A stretch of DNA of 64,000 nucleotides from Tropicibacter sp. R16_0 (lineage in GTDB: Bacteria; Pseudomonadota; Alphaproteobacteria; Rhodobacterales; Rhodobacteraceae): positions 231,683 to 295,682 of the forward strand of contig NZ_JAGHRE010000001.1 in NCBI RefSeq assembly GCF_017743935.1. Direction: 5' to 3'. The notes beneath the pieces are model-generated. The model had not been told where the DNA came from. It ran no database searches and saw only the letters and a program-made list of their open reading frames with translations. Every line of letters starts with the position of its first letter. Position 1 is the first letter of the stretch. Below are positions 33,795 to 42,696 of the stretch, piece by piece. A program made the position numbers and the translations under genes.

Positions 33795-35234
33795 TTATTT
33801 CTTCAGCATTGGCGCGACGGCCTTCTTGAACTTCTCTCCGAAGGGAGCGCGCAGCGGCTTGAAGGGCCCGTCCATGTTGATCTGCTTGTAGACGGCCTTT
33901 TCATGGCTAAAGAGCTTGAAGCCGTGATGCCCGTGGTAGGCACCCATGCCAGACGGGCCCACGCCGCCAAAGGGTAGGCTCTGCTGGGTCGAATGCATGA
34001 TCGTGTCGTTGATGCAGGCACCGCCCGAGGTGGTGTTCGACAGCACGTTTTCCTGCTCGCCTGCGTCTTTTGAGAATACATACAAAGCCAGCGGACGGGG
34101 GCGGGCGTTCACAAAGGTGATGGCTTGCTCGACGGTGTCATAGGGAATGACAGGCAGAAGCGGGCCAAAAATCTCGTCCGTCATCACGTCAAGTTCGGGC
34201 GATGGATCAACGAGGATCGTGGGCGGCATGACCTTTTCGTTCGAGCCATCAAAGCTCTCGTTTGCGGGGTTGACCTCGATCACCTCGGTGCCGCTGTCGC
34301 GCGCCTGCTGCACCAAGGCCTTGAGGCGGTCGTGCTGGCGATCGGATACGATGTGAGTGTAGTCCGGGTTGCCTTGCAGGGTCGGATAGGCCTTGGCCAT
34401 CTTGGTCTTCACCTGGTCGACAAATTCACCAACCTTTGCGCGGGGCACCAAGGCATAGTCGGGTGCAAGGCAGACCTGACCCGCATTGAACAACTTACCC
34501 GCCGTGATGCGCGAGGTTGCAACATCCATGTCGGCGTTATCGGTCACGATGGCGGGCGACTTGCCGCCCAGTTCCAGCGTCACGGGCACCAGGTTGTCGG
34601 CAGCTGCATGCAGGATGTGTTTGCCGATCGAAGTCGCCCCCGTGAACAGCATGTGATCAAACGGCAGCTTGGTGAAGTTTACGCCGGTCTCTACCCCGCC
34701 GGTAACAACCACCGCTTCGGTTGCCGAGAACTTTTCTTCCACCAACTGCTTCATCAGGGCCGAGGTCGCCGGGGTGAATTCTGACGGCTTCAGCATCACG
34801 GAATTACCGGCGGCAAAGGCTTCGCCCATCGGGCCGATGGCCAGGTAGATGGGGAAGTTCCACGGCGAAACGATGCCGATGACGCCAAGGGGCTGATATT
34901 CGATCCGGGCCTTGCCGCCGAACATGTTCAGCGGGAAATCGACCTTGGCCTTTGTCGGCTTCATCCATTGCGCCAAATGGGATTTGGCGTGTTTAAGCTC
35001 GGTCAATGTGCCGCCGATGTCCGCGATCAGGGTCTCGGCCTTGCTGCGGTTGCCAAAGTCGGCGGACACGGCGTCGGCGAGGGCGTCCTGATTGTCCGCG
35101 ATCAAATCGATCAGGCGGTTGATGCGATCAATCCGCTCGTCCAGCGATGGGGCTCCGGTGGTCAGAAAATGCGAGCGTTGTGCTTCGAGCAGGCTCAGCA
35201 TATCCGCATCCAGGTTTGGGTCGTGCTTGGTCAT
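33795..35234 (-). CDS. Aldehyde dehydrogenase (coniferyl aldehyde dehydrogenase type)
   Basis: This 479-residue NAD(P)-dependent dehydrogenase belongs to the class-3/coniferyl aldehyde dehydrogenase group. Visible motifs are GVIGIVSPWNFPIYLAIGPM near residues 103-122, TGATSIGKHI, the catalytic Glu in LELGGKSPAIV, and the catalytic Cys in NAGQVCLAPDYALV. The C-terminal GGACINDTIMHSTQQSLPFGGVG is typical of the group. The ATG at 35234 follows a GGGAGACC site. It would convert an aldehyde, possibly aromatic or made by the nearby oxygenases, to an acid for the CoA ligases. Confidence 0.9.
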   Translation of the reverse strand: MTKHDPNLDADMLSLLEAQRSHFLTTGAPSLDERIDRINRLIDLIADNQDALADAVSADFGNRSKAETLIADIGGTLTELKHAKSHLAQWMKPTKAKVDFPLNMFGGKARIEYQPLGVIGIVSPWNFPIYLAIGPMGEAFAAGNSVMLKPSEFTPATSALMKQLVEEKFSATEAVVVTGGVETGVNFTKLPFDHMLFTGATSIGKHILHAAADNLVPVTLELGGKSPAIVTDNADMDVATSRITAGKLFNAGQVCLAPDYALVPRAKVGEFVDQVKTKMAKAYPTLQGNPDYTHIVSDRQHDRLKALVQQARDSGTEVIEVNPANESFDGSNEKVMPPTILVDPSPELDVMTDEIFGPLLPVIPYDTVEQAITFVNARPRPLALYVFSKDAGEQENVLSNTTSGGACINDTIMHSTQQSLPFGGVGPSGMGAYHGHHGFKLFSHEKAVYKQINMDGPFKPLRAPFGEKFKKAVAPMLKK

Positions 35235-35255
35235 TTGGGTCTCCCTTGGGACCTG

Positions 35256-35288
35256 CAAGCGGTTTTGGATGAAGCCAAAAACCGCTTG
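35256..35288 (-). other. Long intercistronic hairpin between transporter and aldehyde dehydrogenase genes
   Basis: CAAGCGGTTTTGG (35256-35268) pairs with CCAAAAACCGCTTG (35275-35288) with a single extra A, around a six-base loop. There is no clear T-run on the minus strand, so read-through into the dehydrogenase gene is possible. Confidence 0.6.
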
Positions 35289-35305
35289 AGGAAAACGTGA
35301 ATTGG

Positions 35306-36727
35306 TTACGCAGGTTTGTTGCTCACCATCTCTTCGAATTGTTTTTTGTCAAGATTGTAAAACAAAAGAAAGACGATGGACGCTGCGTAGATCGCGATCG
35401 TCAGAAGCGCATAGTTGAACCCAAGGCTGCTTACGATTTCCGGTGTCAGGTTGGTTTGGTCCGGGGCGGATGGGAAGCCCACAAAGGCCAGAAACACACC
35501 CGATACCGCCAAACCGCCTGCGGTGCCCGCTTTGAGGATGAAGGTGATTGACGCGGTGATGATCCCCTCGTTCTGGAACCCGGATTTGTGCAGGCCGACC
35601 TCGACCACGTCTGCGGTCATTGATGTCAGCACGGATGAGGTCCAGACGATCACGCCGACCTGGACAATGCCGTGTGCAAACAGGACGTAGATCAAGGCAT
35701 CCGTGCCGTTGGCGGGAAACAGATCCATCCAACGCAGCAGGTAGGGGCCCGCACCAATGATGGTCGACAGGATCGACAGGTTGATCGCCGCCGCCTTCTT
35801 GTTGTCGCGGTTGGACACCACCTTGATAAGGAAGCCCGCAATCAAGGCACCAGCAAGGTTTGCCACCAGTATCAACGAGATCTGATCGTTGCTGAGCTCC
35901 CAGTAAAAGCTCATCAGGTAGCTCCACAAGGCCGCACCAACACCGGCACCGACGGCATAGACCGCCGAGGACAGGAACACTGCACGCAAAGCTGGCAGAC
36001 CGGCAGCCGAGGCGAATTGACGGAAGAACCCGCCTGCGCTTTTGGTGGGTTCATGGGCGATCTCGGTCATCTGCCCCTTGTAGGAAAGCAGGCCCAAGGC
36101 TGAAATCAGAATGGCGGCGGCGATCAGGAACGCACTGACCAGTCCCGCCTCTTGATAGCCTGCCTGATTCAAGATGCCGTAGGGCATGAAATCGGTCGGG
36201 ACGAGCCAGATGGTGTACATGGCGATCACGATGATCTGACCAGAAATCCACGTCACCGATACCTTGTGTCCCGACAGCAGAGTGCGCGCGTTGTAGTCGC
36301 TGGTCAGTTCCGGCAGCATTGCATTGTGCGGCACATCATAGAGCGTCATGGACACGCGCAAACCGATAGTGGTCAGCAGCAGGAACCAGAACAGCTGTCC
36401 GTCGGTAGTCAGTGATGCGGGTGGGTTCCAGATCAGCCAGAAAAGGAATGCGGTCGGCACGATCGACAGAAAGATGAAGGGGTGCCGCTTGCCCATCCGA
36501 GACTTCCAATTGTCCGACAGATAGCCAACCAGCGGGTCCGAGATCGCGTCAAAGATCAATGCGATCGACAACGCAAATCCAACAACCTCGGCCGGGAGGC
36601 CGATCACCAGATTGTAGTAGATGAGCAGGAAGAAGCTCAACCCGTTTGAGAATACGCCGTTGGCGACACCGCCCAACCCGTAGAACAGTTGCATCTTGCC
36701 GGGCGCGCCGGTGGTTTGGGTCGTCAT
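35306..36727 (-). CDS. MFS transporter of the GPH (glycoside-pentoside-hexuronide) type
   Basis: This 473-residue inner-membrane carrier has about 12 hydrophobic segments. The N-terminal MQLFYGLGGVANGVFSNGLS and the loop motif DAISDPLVGYLSDNWKSRMGKRHP near residues 60-83 are typical of GPH/MFS_2 cation symporters. Proteins of this type in catabolic clusters move sugars, glycosides and also steroid or aromatic acids. It is transcribed divergently from the Rieske oxygenase gene, with operator copy 4 in the 181-base gap, 54 bases from its start. Co-control suggests it imports the oxygenase substrate. Confidence 0.9.
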   Translation of the reverse strand: MTTQTTGAPGKMQLFYGLGGVANGVFSNGLSFFLLIYYNLVIGLPAEVVGFALSIALIFDAISDPLVGYLSDNWKSRMGKRHPFIFLSIVPTAFLFWLIWNPPASLTTDGQLFWFLLLTTIGLRVSMTLYDVPHNAMLPELTSDYNARTLLSGHKVSVTWISGQIIVIAMYTIWLVPTDFMPYGILNQAGYQEAGLVSAFLIAAAILISALGLLSYKGQMTEIAHEPTKSAGGFFRQFASAAGLPALRAVFLSSAVYAVGAGVGAALWSYLMSFYWELSNDQISLILVANLAGALIAGFLIKVVSNRDNKKAAAINLSILSTIIGAGPYLLRWMDLFPANGTDALIYVLFAHGIVQVGVIVWTSSVLTSMTADVVEVGLHKSGFQNEGIITASITFILKAGTAGGLAVSGVFLAFVGFPSAPDQTNLTPEIVSSLGFNYALLTIAIYAASIVFLLFYNLDKKQFEEMVSNKPA

Positions 36728-36781
36728 TATCTTTCCTCCCTGGTCCCGTTCACTTGAAATCTTCAGGTTTTCTTGTTGCGG

Positions 36782-36799
36782 TTAGTGAACGTTCATATT
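36782..36799. promoter_or_regulatory. Palindromic operator copy 4 (transporter / Rieske oxygenase)
   Basis: TTAGTGAACGTTCATATT; the left half and the core TGAACGTTCA are identical to copy 3. It sits in the divergent gap, 54 bases from the transporter start and 109 bases from the oxygenase start, so one site could control both directions. A lone half-site GTTCACTT occurs at 36748. Confidence 0.76.
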
Positions 36800-36908
36800 C
36801 TCTTGAACTTAGACACAGGTTGAGTTAGTTGTCAAAGGCGATAGTTTGTCATTTATGATAAATAAACGTCGTAGACGCGCGCCAGCTGAGAAGAGAGAGG
36901 AGATTCTC

Positions 36909-38099
36909 GTGACTTTAGATTGCTCTATGCCAGAACACGCGACCCAGATATTGCCGCCAGAGGCCTATACCTCGACCGAGTGGTTGGCGCGGGAGATGAA
37001 GGAATTGTTCGCGAAAACTTGGGGATTTGCGGGCGTGGTCAGCGATGTACCCAATCCAGGGGACTATAAAACGGTAAAGGTTGGAACCTTCACCCTGGTG
37101 GTGATTCGCGGCAGCGATGGCGAGTTGCGGGCGTTCCATAATATTTGCCGCCACCGCGGAACCGAATTGATTGACCCCGGTTGCGGGAATACGGGCAAGA
37201 CGATTGTTTGCCCGTATCACCGTTGGACGTTTGGCTTGGACGGTGCGCTGCGCGGCGTGCCGGATCAGCGTGAACTGTTCCCGGACTTCGACAAAAAGGC
37301 CAATGGGTTGCACAAGGCCTCGGTCGGTGTGTTCAAGGACATCATTTTTGTCTGCCCCGAGCCAGACATGAAGATCGAGGATTGGCTGGCGTCAGTTCCG
37401 GACGTTGTTTGGCCCCATGACATCAACAGCCCCGAACTGGTTCCATACGATCAAGTTGTCACCTATGAGATGAAGTGCAATTGGAAGGTCTTCTTTGAGA
37501 ATGCGATCGACGGGTACCATCTGGTGTATTTGCACGAGCACACCTTGGGCGGGCCCCGTCCCGAAGCCAATATCTGGGACGCGCACGGAGACCATCAGGT
37601 CTGGTACTCGACCGAGAACAGCGAGCACCGCAGTCGCATCCCCGCGTTCCTGAACGAGCAGCTGGAAAAATACGGCGCAAAGAAAATCTCGCACGCGTCC
37701 GAGGGCGGTTATGGCGGGGTGTACATGTTGTTTCCGACAACAATTGTCACCTCCACGCCTTACAGTTTTACCATCTCCTGGATGGAACCCATCGACGCAA
37801 ACACGACCTATCTGCACGCCCGCAGCTGGATGGCCAAATCTCGATTCAAGTATCGCGGGTCCGTCAAGGATCTGCCGGGATATGACAAGGTGTCCGGCCT
37901 GATCAAATCCTCGCATTGGAAGAAACCGCCACTGGAGACCGGGGATTTCCAGACCGAAGACATCTATGTCGTCGAAAAGATGCAGCGCGCCCTTCAATCG
38001 CCCAAATACAGCGTGGGTCAATTGTCACAAGGCCCAGGTGCCGAAGCGCCCCTGACGTATTTTCAGCAGAGCGTTCGCAACTACGTTCCTGAAGAGTAA
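36909..38099 (+). CDS. Rieske non-haem iron oxygenase, alpha subunit
   Basis: This 396-residue oxygenase has Rieske 2Fe-2S ligands Cys80-His82 (CRH) and Cys101-His104 (CPYH), and the mononuclear-iron motif Asp201-x2-His204-x4-His209 (ENAIDGYHLVYLH) bridging from the Rieske centre. I chose the GTG at 36909 because GAGAGGAG lies seven bases upstream; the alternatives are ATG 36927 (MPEHATQ) and an upstream ATG at 36846. Such enzymes dihydroxylate rings or O- or N-demethylate side chains. No beta subunit, ferredoxin or reductase gene is nearby, so electron donors must come from elsewhere. It shares operator copy 4 with the transporter. Confidence 0.9.
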   Translation: MTLDCSMPEHATQILPPEAYTSTEWLAREMKELFAKTWGFAGVVSDVPNPGDYKTVKVGTFTLVVIRGSDGELRAFHNICRHRGTELIDPGCGNTGKTIVCPYHRWTFGLDGALRGVPDQRELFPDFDKKANGLHKASVGVFKDIIFVCPEPDMKIEDWLASVPDVVWPHDINSPELVPYDQVVTYEMKCNWKVFFENAIDGYHLVYLHEHTLGGPRPEANIWDAHGDHQVWYSTENSEHRSRIPAFLNEQLEKYGAKKISHASEGGYGGVYMLFPTTIVTSTPYSFTISWMEPIDANTTYLHARSWMAKSRFKYRGSVKDLPGYDKVSGLIKSSHWKKPPLETGDFQTEDIYVVEKMQRALQSPKYSVGQLSQGPGAEAPLTYFQQSVRNYVPEE

Positions 38100-38127
38100 A
38101 GTTTGCTTGGATTGAGCAACCAAAGTT

Positions 38128-38153
38128 AGGCCGGATCACGATTGATCCGGCCT
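38128..38153 (+). terminator. Hairpin after Rieske oxygenase gene
   Basis: AGGCCGGATC and GATCCGGCCT pair perfectly over 10 bp around ACGATT. It lies 28 bases after the stop codon and has no T-run, so it is a weak or Rho-assisted terminator. Confidence 0.6.
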
Positions 38154-38170
38154 GACTTCGTCATGGTGCA

Positions 38171-38195
38171 AAAAAATGCGCCCGTGGACGGGCGC
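38171..38195 (-). terminator. Rho-independent terminator of the minus-strand CoA ligase gene
   Basis: On the minus strand GCGCCCGT, CC, ACGGGCGC is followed by A and then a run of Ts (the complement of AAAAAAT at 38171-38177). It ends the ligase gene that stops at 38255. Confidence 0.75.
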
Positions 38196-38254
38196 TAGTA
38201 TCGGGGACTCATGGGCGCGATGGTTGGGAGAAACCATCGCGCCTTCGCGAGATT

Positions 38255-39808
38255 TCACTGAGTGGCGTGTTCGGTCTCGCGGCGCGTACAGATCTCGATG
38301 ATCTCACGCTTTTGTATCTTTCCGGTCGGCCCTTTTGGCAGGCTGTCCCAGATTTCGATGTCCTTGGGAATTTTGAAGTTGGCGATCTTGCCGCGGCAGA
38401 ACTCGCGCAGCTCTTCGCCGGTTGTGTTTTCACCATCAACCAACGTCACGGTCGCGTGGATGCGGTCGCCCCACTTGGGATCGGGCAGGCCAAAGACGCT
38501 GACCTCGTCCACCGCCTCATGTTCGGCCAGACAGTTTTCGATCTCGACCGGAAAGATGTTGTAGCCACCTGATTTGATGCGGAATTTGGCCCGATCCATC
38601 AAATAGACATAGCCTTCGGCATCCTGCGAGGCGATGTCCCCGGTATAGAGCCAGCCGTCGCGCACTGTTTCCGTGTATTTGACGTCCTGGTTCCAATAGC
38701 CCGGGATCACATAGGGCGTGCGGATCAGCAGCTCTCCGGCCTCACCCTGGGGAAGGTCGTTGCCCTCGTCGTCGATGATCCTGGTTTCCACGAAATACAG
38801 CGGGCGACCCGCACTGGCCAAACAGTTATGGCCTGCGTTCAAGGCCAGATCATGATCGGTTGCTGTCAGCATCATCGACATGCCCATCAATTCGGTGGTG
38901 CCGTACATTTGTAAGAACGAGCAGCCAAAGGCCTGTACAGCCTCGCGCACGGTGGCGGGTGGGATCGGGGCCGAGCCATAGCCGAGTTGGCGCATGGACG
39001 AGACGTCGTATTTGTCGATCAGGCCGGAACTCAGCAGGCTGTTGAGCATCGTCGGCACCAGGACGCAGATCGAGCATTTCTCGCGTTCGATCAGTTGCAG
39101 GGCGCGTTCGGTATCCCATTCTCCGATGATGGCGCAGGTGTTGCCGTGAAAGATGTTGCGCAGCAGATGCATGATCGGCACGCCCGAGGCGGGCATGGCA
39201 TGCAGCCAGACGTCGTCAGGCGTGGCCCCTTCGGACAGGGCGATGGCGGCCATGGATTCGATCATCTGTCGATGAGGATAGATTGCGCCTTTGGGCAAAC
39301 CGGTTGAGCCGGTGGTGTAGCAGATCATCAGCCGTTCATGCTGCGACAGGCTGAGTGGTTCGTCGGCGGTGCCTTCGGCAATCAACGTCTCAAAATCGTC
39401 CAGCAGGTCATGCCCATCACCGATCCCAATCAGACGCGGTTGCCGGTCCGAGTGGGTCAACGCCTCTGTGGCCCCATTGACCAGATCTGCCTGGACAAAG
39501 ATCTGGTCGACACCTGCATCGTCGATCAACGCGCCCAACTCGGGCGGGGCTAGGCGATAGTTGAGCCCAACCCGAACTGCACCTGCCTTGGCGCAGGCCC
39601 CGATGGTTTCGACCACTTCGATGCTGTCTTTCAGGATCACGCCAACACGATCACCGGGACGGACGCCCCAGCCACGCAGCACGCGGCCAAGCGCATCAGT
39701 ACGCTGATCCAACTCTCGCCAGGTCCGGCGGCGGTCGATCTCGACATAAGCCTCGCGGTCGCCAAAGTTTCGCGCGTTTCGGTTGATCAATTCGCCTAGC
39801 GTCAGCAT
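38255..39808 (-). CDS. AMP-dependent acyl-CoA synthetase/ligase
   Basis: This 517-residue ligase has the ATP motif MICYTTGSTGLPKGAIYPHR near residues 159-178, QMYGTTELMGMS, GWLYTGDIASQD and the C-terminal PTGKIQKREI with the catalytic Lys. It differs clearly from the FadD-type ligase at 21.9 kb and may act on an aromatic or cyclic acid. The ATG at 39808 is preferred; a TTG ten codons upstream lies between the ATG and operator copy 5. It is encoded divergently from the LysR gene. The operator position, 38 bases before the ATG, indicates repression by the same TetR protein. Confidence 0.88.
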   Translation of the reverse strand: MLTLGELINRNARNFGDREAYVEIDRRRTWRELDQRTDALGRVLRGWGVRPGDRVGVILKDSIEVVETIGACAKAGAVRVGLNYRLAPPELGALIDDAGVDQIFVQADLVNGATEALTHSDRQPRLIGIGDGHDLLDDFETLIAEGTADEPLSLSQHERLMICYTTGSTGLPKGAIYPHRQMIESMAAIALSEGATPDDVWLHAMPASGVPIMHLLRNIFHGNTCAIIGEWDTERALQLIEREKCSICVLVPTMLNSLLSSGLIDKYDVSSMRQLGYGSAPIPPATVREAVQAFGCSFLQMYGTTELMGMSMMLTATDHDLALNAGHNCLASAGRPLYFVETRIIDDEGNDLPQGEAGELLIRTPYVIPGYWNQDVKYTETVRDGWLYTGDIASQDAEGYVYLMDRAKFRIKSGGYNIFPVEIENCLAEHEAVDEVSVFGLPDPKWGDRIHATVTLVDGENTTGEELREFCRGKIANFKIPKDIEIWDSLPKGPTGKIQKREIIEICTRRETEHATQ

Positions 39809-39846
39809 GTCTGTTCGTGCAATCCCGATGTCTCGCAAATCGCGAG

Positions 39847-39864
39847 TTAGTGAACGTTCGATAT
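39847..39864. promoter_or_regulatory. Palindromic operator copy 5 (CoA ligase gene)
   Basis: TTAGTGAACGTTCGATAT; the left half is a perfect TTAGTGAAC and the right half keeps GTTC. It lies 38 bases upstream of the ligase ATG on the minus strand and 148 bases from the LysR start on the plus strand. Confidence 0.7.
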
Positions 39865-40012
39865 AGCATCCATGTGGATCGCTACATTTGTCAATTTCTT
39901 TTTTGGGTCAATCCGCGCCACGGCATAGGGCCATGCAATGCAACGCTTTTCGCCGCCGCTTATGTCGCTATGATCCAACGACAGGGGCAGATCCGCCCCG
40001 GAGACTGCGCCC

Positions 40013-40894
40013 GTGATCGAACTACGAGACCTGGAATTGCTCAGCGCCCTGGCGCGGCATCGACACTTTGCCAAGGCGGCCGAGGATTGCGGGATTTCGC
40101 AGCCAGCGTTCTCCATGCGAATCCGAAATCTTGAGGACCGGTTGGGCGTCTCGATCGTGAAACGCGCCAATCGGTTTCAGGGGCTGACCGAAGAGGGCGA
40201 AATGATCGTCCGCCGGGCGCGGCGCATTCTGCTCGACACCAAGGCGTTGGAACAAGAGGTGCTGGCGGTAAAGGGTGAGATCACCGGCACTTTGGTCCTG
40301 GGGGTGATTCCAACGGCCTTGGCCTTCACCGGACGGTTGGTACGGCGGTTGCATCAGGCCCATCCAAAGATCGTGCCGCGTATCGATTCCATGTCTTCCG
40401 CCACAATCCAGAAGCGGTTGGACGAGGGCACGATAGATGCAGGTGTTACCTATGGGGACAGCATTGGCACGGATCTGCGTTCGGTTCAGCCGCTTTATGA
40501 AGAGACCTATGTCCTGCTTGTTCCCGAGCATATGACCAGCGAAACGGGCCCGATTCCCTGGGCGCGTGTGGCTGAATTTCCGCTTTCGATGCTTGAGCCC
40601 CAGATGCAGAACCGGCGCATTCTGGATCGCATCTTTGCCGAACTTGGCCTGCATCCTCAGGTGGTTGCGGAAAGTAGCGGGTTTACCGCCTCGATGGTTA
40701 TGGCGCGCGAAGGGTTGGCAGCAACGGTGGTGCCGCGTGTCCTGGTGCGCGCGCTGGGCAACCTGAAGGGCACAAGGGTCCTGTCGCTGATAGCACCCGA
40801 GGTCAGCAAGCCGATCTGTCTGGCCACACTGACGCGCGATCCTGAACTGCCAACGGTTGCCGCATTAAGGCGCGTGGTGACGTCTTTGCGGTGA
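40013..40894 (+). CDS. LysR-family transcriptional regulator
   Basis: This 293-residue regulator starts at GTG with the LysR winged helix-turn-helix (LELLSALARHRHFAKAAEDC, GISQPAFSMRIRNLEDRLGV at residues 7-46). A substrate-binding effector domain follows from about residue 90. It lies 85 bases before the formate dehydrogenase genes in the same direction. LysR genes next to fds operons are known (for example the FdsR type), so control of formate dehydrogenase is the simplest reading. Control of the divergent CoA ligase is the alternative. Confidence 0.9.
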   Translation: MIELRDLELLSALARHRHFAKAAEDCGISQPAFSMRIRNLEDRLGVSIVKRANRFQGLTEEGEMIVRRARRILLDTKALEQEVLAVKGEITGTLVLGVIPTALAFTGRLVRRLHQAHPKIVPRIDSMSSATIQKRLDEGTIDAGVTYGDSIGTDLRSVQPLYEETYVLLVPEHMTSETGPIPWARVAEFPLSMLEPQMQNRRILDRIFAELGLHPQVVAESSGFTASMVMAREGLAATVVPRVLVRALGNLKGTRVLSLIAPEVSKPICLATLTRDPELPTVAALRRVVTSLR

Positions 40895-40909
40895 TAAGGT
40901 GTCGTTATC
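40893..40909. promoter_or_regulatory. Possible LysR-binding site upstream of formate dehydrogenase genes
   Basis: GATAA-N7-TTATC is a short dyad at the end of the LysR gene. It is followed within 10 bases by a direct repeat of TTTGCGAT-like units (40915-40930). The position fits an activator site for the gene starting at 40980. The evidence is weak because the dyad is short. Confidence 0.35.
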
Positions 40910-40979
40910 GTGTGATTGCGATTTGCGATTTGACGATATGCTATTCTGATGAGAGACGGAGCGTCAATCGGAGGGCATC

Positions 40980-42683
40980 ATGGCACCATTAGATACCAAG
41001 CCATCAAACGCACCCAAGGGCGTTTGGAAGTCAGGTAAAGGCAAAGGGCGGCACACGCCCAAAGGCCGTCAGTTCACGGACGAGGCGCAGGCCGAGATCA
41101 CGCGCCTGCTGGGCGATCGCCCGCGCCGCCGGGACCTGCTGATCGAGTTTCTGCATCTGATCCAGGATGCCCATGGTCACATCAGCGCCGACCACATCGC
41201 CGCCCTGGCGGTCGAGATGCGCATCGGCCAGGCCGAGATCTATGAAACCGCGACCTTCTACGCGCATTTTGATGTGGTGAAAGAAGACGAGACGCCTCCG
41301 CCCGCGCTGACCATCCGCGTCTGCGACTCGCTGTCGTGCGAAATGGCGGGTGCCGCGCAGCTGCAAAAGGCGCTCGAAGATGGCCTGGATCCAACCCAGG
41401 TGCGTGTCCTCCGCGCGCCCTGTATGGGGCGTTGCGACACGGCGCCGGTGCTCGAGATCGGTCACAACCACATCGACCACGCCACGCCGGAAAAGGTGCA
41501 GGCGGCGATTGCAGCCGATGACACCCACGCCCCTGTCCCTGAGTATGAAACCTACGACGCCTATGTCGCCGAAGGCGGCTATGCCAAGCTGAAAGAGCTG
41601 CGCGACAGCGGTGACTGGGAAGCAGTGCAGGAGGATGTCCTGTCCTCGGGCCTGCGTGGTCTGGGTGGTGCGGGTTTCCCGTCGGGCAAGAAATGGGGCT
41701 TTGTTCGCATGAACGAAGGGCCGCGTTATCTGGCCGTGAACGGGGACGAAGGCGAGCCGGGAACCTTCAAGGACCGCTACTATCTGGAACGCACGCCGCA
41801 TGTCTTCCTAGAAGGCATGCTGATCGCTGCTTGGGCAGTCGAGGCCGAGACCTGCTTTATCTACATGCGCGATGAATATCCGGCGGTGCTGAAAATCCTC
41901 GCCACCGAAATTGCAGCGCTGGAAGCGGCTGGTATTGTCGAGCCGGGTTACATCGACCTGCGTCGCGGTGCCGGTGCCTACATTTGCGGCGAAGAATCCG
42001 CGATGATCGAATCCATCGAAGGCAAGAAGGGCCTGCCGCGCCACCGTCCGCCGTTTGTGGCGCAGGTGGGCGTGTTTGGCCGGCCTACGCTGGTTCACAA
42101 CGTCGAGACGCTCTATTGGGTGTCCAAGATCTGCCGCGAGGGGCCGCAGATCCTGAATTCTGTTGAAAAGAATGGCCGCAAGGGTCTGCGCAGCTACTCG
42201 GTCTCGGGTCGTGTTGCGAAGCCTGGCGTCTACCTGCTGCCTGCAGGCTCGACCATTCTTGACGTGATTGATGCGGCAGGGGGTATGGCTGATGGCCATG
42301 CATTCAAGGCGTATCAACCGGGCGGGCCGTCGTCGGGCCTTCTCCCCTCTAGCATCGACGACGTCCCGCTCGACTTTGACACCCTGCAACCGCTTGGCAC
42401 CTTTATCGGCTCGGCCGCGGTTGTGGTTCTGTCTGATCAGGACACTGCCCGCGATGCGGCGTTGAACATGCTGCGCTTCTTCGAAGACGAAAGCTGCGGC
42501 CAGTGTACGCCTTGCCGGGCGGGCTGCGAAAAGGCGGTGAAGCTGATGCAGGCCGACAAATGGGACCAGGATCTGCTCGAGGACCTGTGCCAGGTCATGG
42601 GCGACGCCTCGATCTGTGGTCTGGGGCAGGCAGCTCCAAACCCGATCCGCCTGGTCATGAAACATTTCGCTGACGAAATCTGA
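40980..42683 (+). CDS. NAD-dependent formate dehydrogenase, fused gamma-beta subunit (NuoE-NuoF-like)
   Basis: This 567-residue protein joins two subunits. Residues about 30-180 are a NuoE/FdsG-like 2Fe-2S domain with Cys115, Cys120, Cys148 and Cys152. Residues about 190-567 are a NuoF/FdsB-like domain with GLGGAGFPSGKKWGF, the NAD/FMN site NGDEGEPGTFKDRYYLE, GAGAYICGEESAMIES, and a 4Fe-4S centre in CGQCTPCRAGC with a distal Cys (ASICGLG). It passes electrons from the alpha subunit to NAD. A GGAGGGCATC site precedes the ATG. The alpha-subunit gene follows 13 bases later. Confidence 0.92.
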   Translation: MAPLDTKPSNAPKGVWKSGKGKGRHTPKGRQFTDEAQAEITRLLGDRPRRRDLLIEFLHLIQDAHGHISADHIAALAVEMRIGQAEIYETATFYAHFDVVKEDETPPPALTIRVCDSLSCEMAGAAQLQKALEDGLDPTQVRVLRAPCMGRCDTAPVLEIGHNHIDHATPEKVQAAIAADDTHAPVPEYETYDAYVAEGGYAKLKELRDSGDWEAVQEDVLSSGLRGLGGAGFPSGKKWGFVRMNEGPRYLAVNGDEGEPGTFKDRYYLERTPHVFLEGMLIAAWAVEAETCFIYMRDEYPAVLKILATEIAALEAAGIVEPGYIDLRRGAGAYICGEESAMIESIEGKKGLPRHRPPFVAQVGVFGRPTLVHNVETLYWVSKICREGPQILNSVEKNGRKGLRSYSVSGRVAKPGVYLLPAGSTILDVIDAAGGMADGHAFKAYQPGGPSSGLLPSSIDDVPLDFDTLQPLGTFIGSAAVVVLSDQDTARDAALNMLRFFEDESCGQCTPCRAGCEKAVKLMQADKWDQDLLEDLCQVMGDASICGLGQAAPNPIRLVMKHFADEI

Positions 42684-42696
42684 GGGAGACAGAGCC

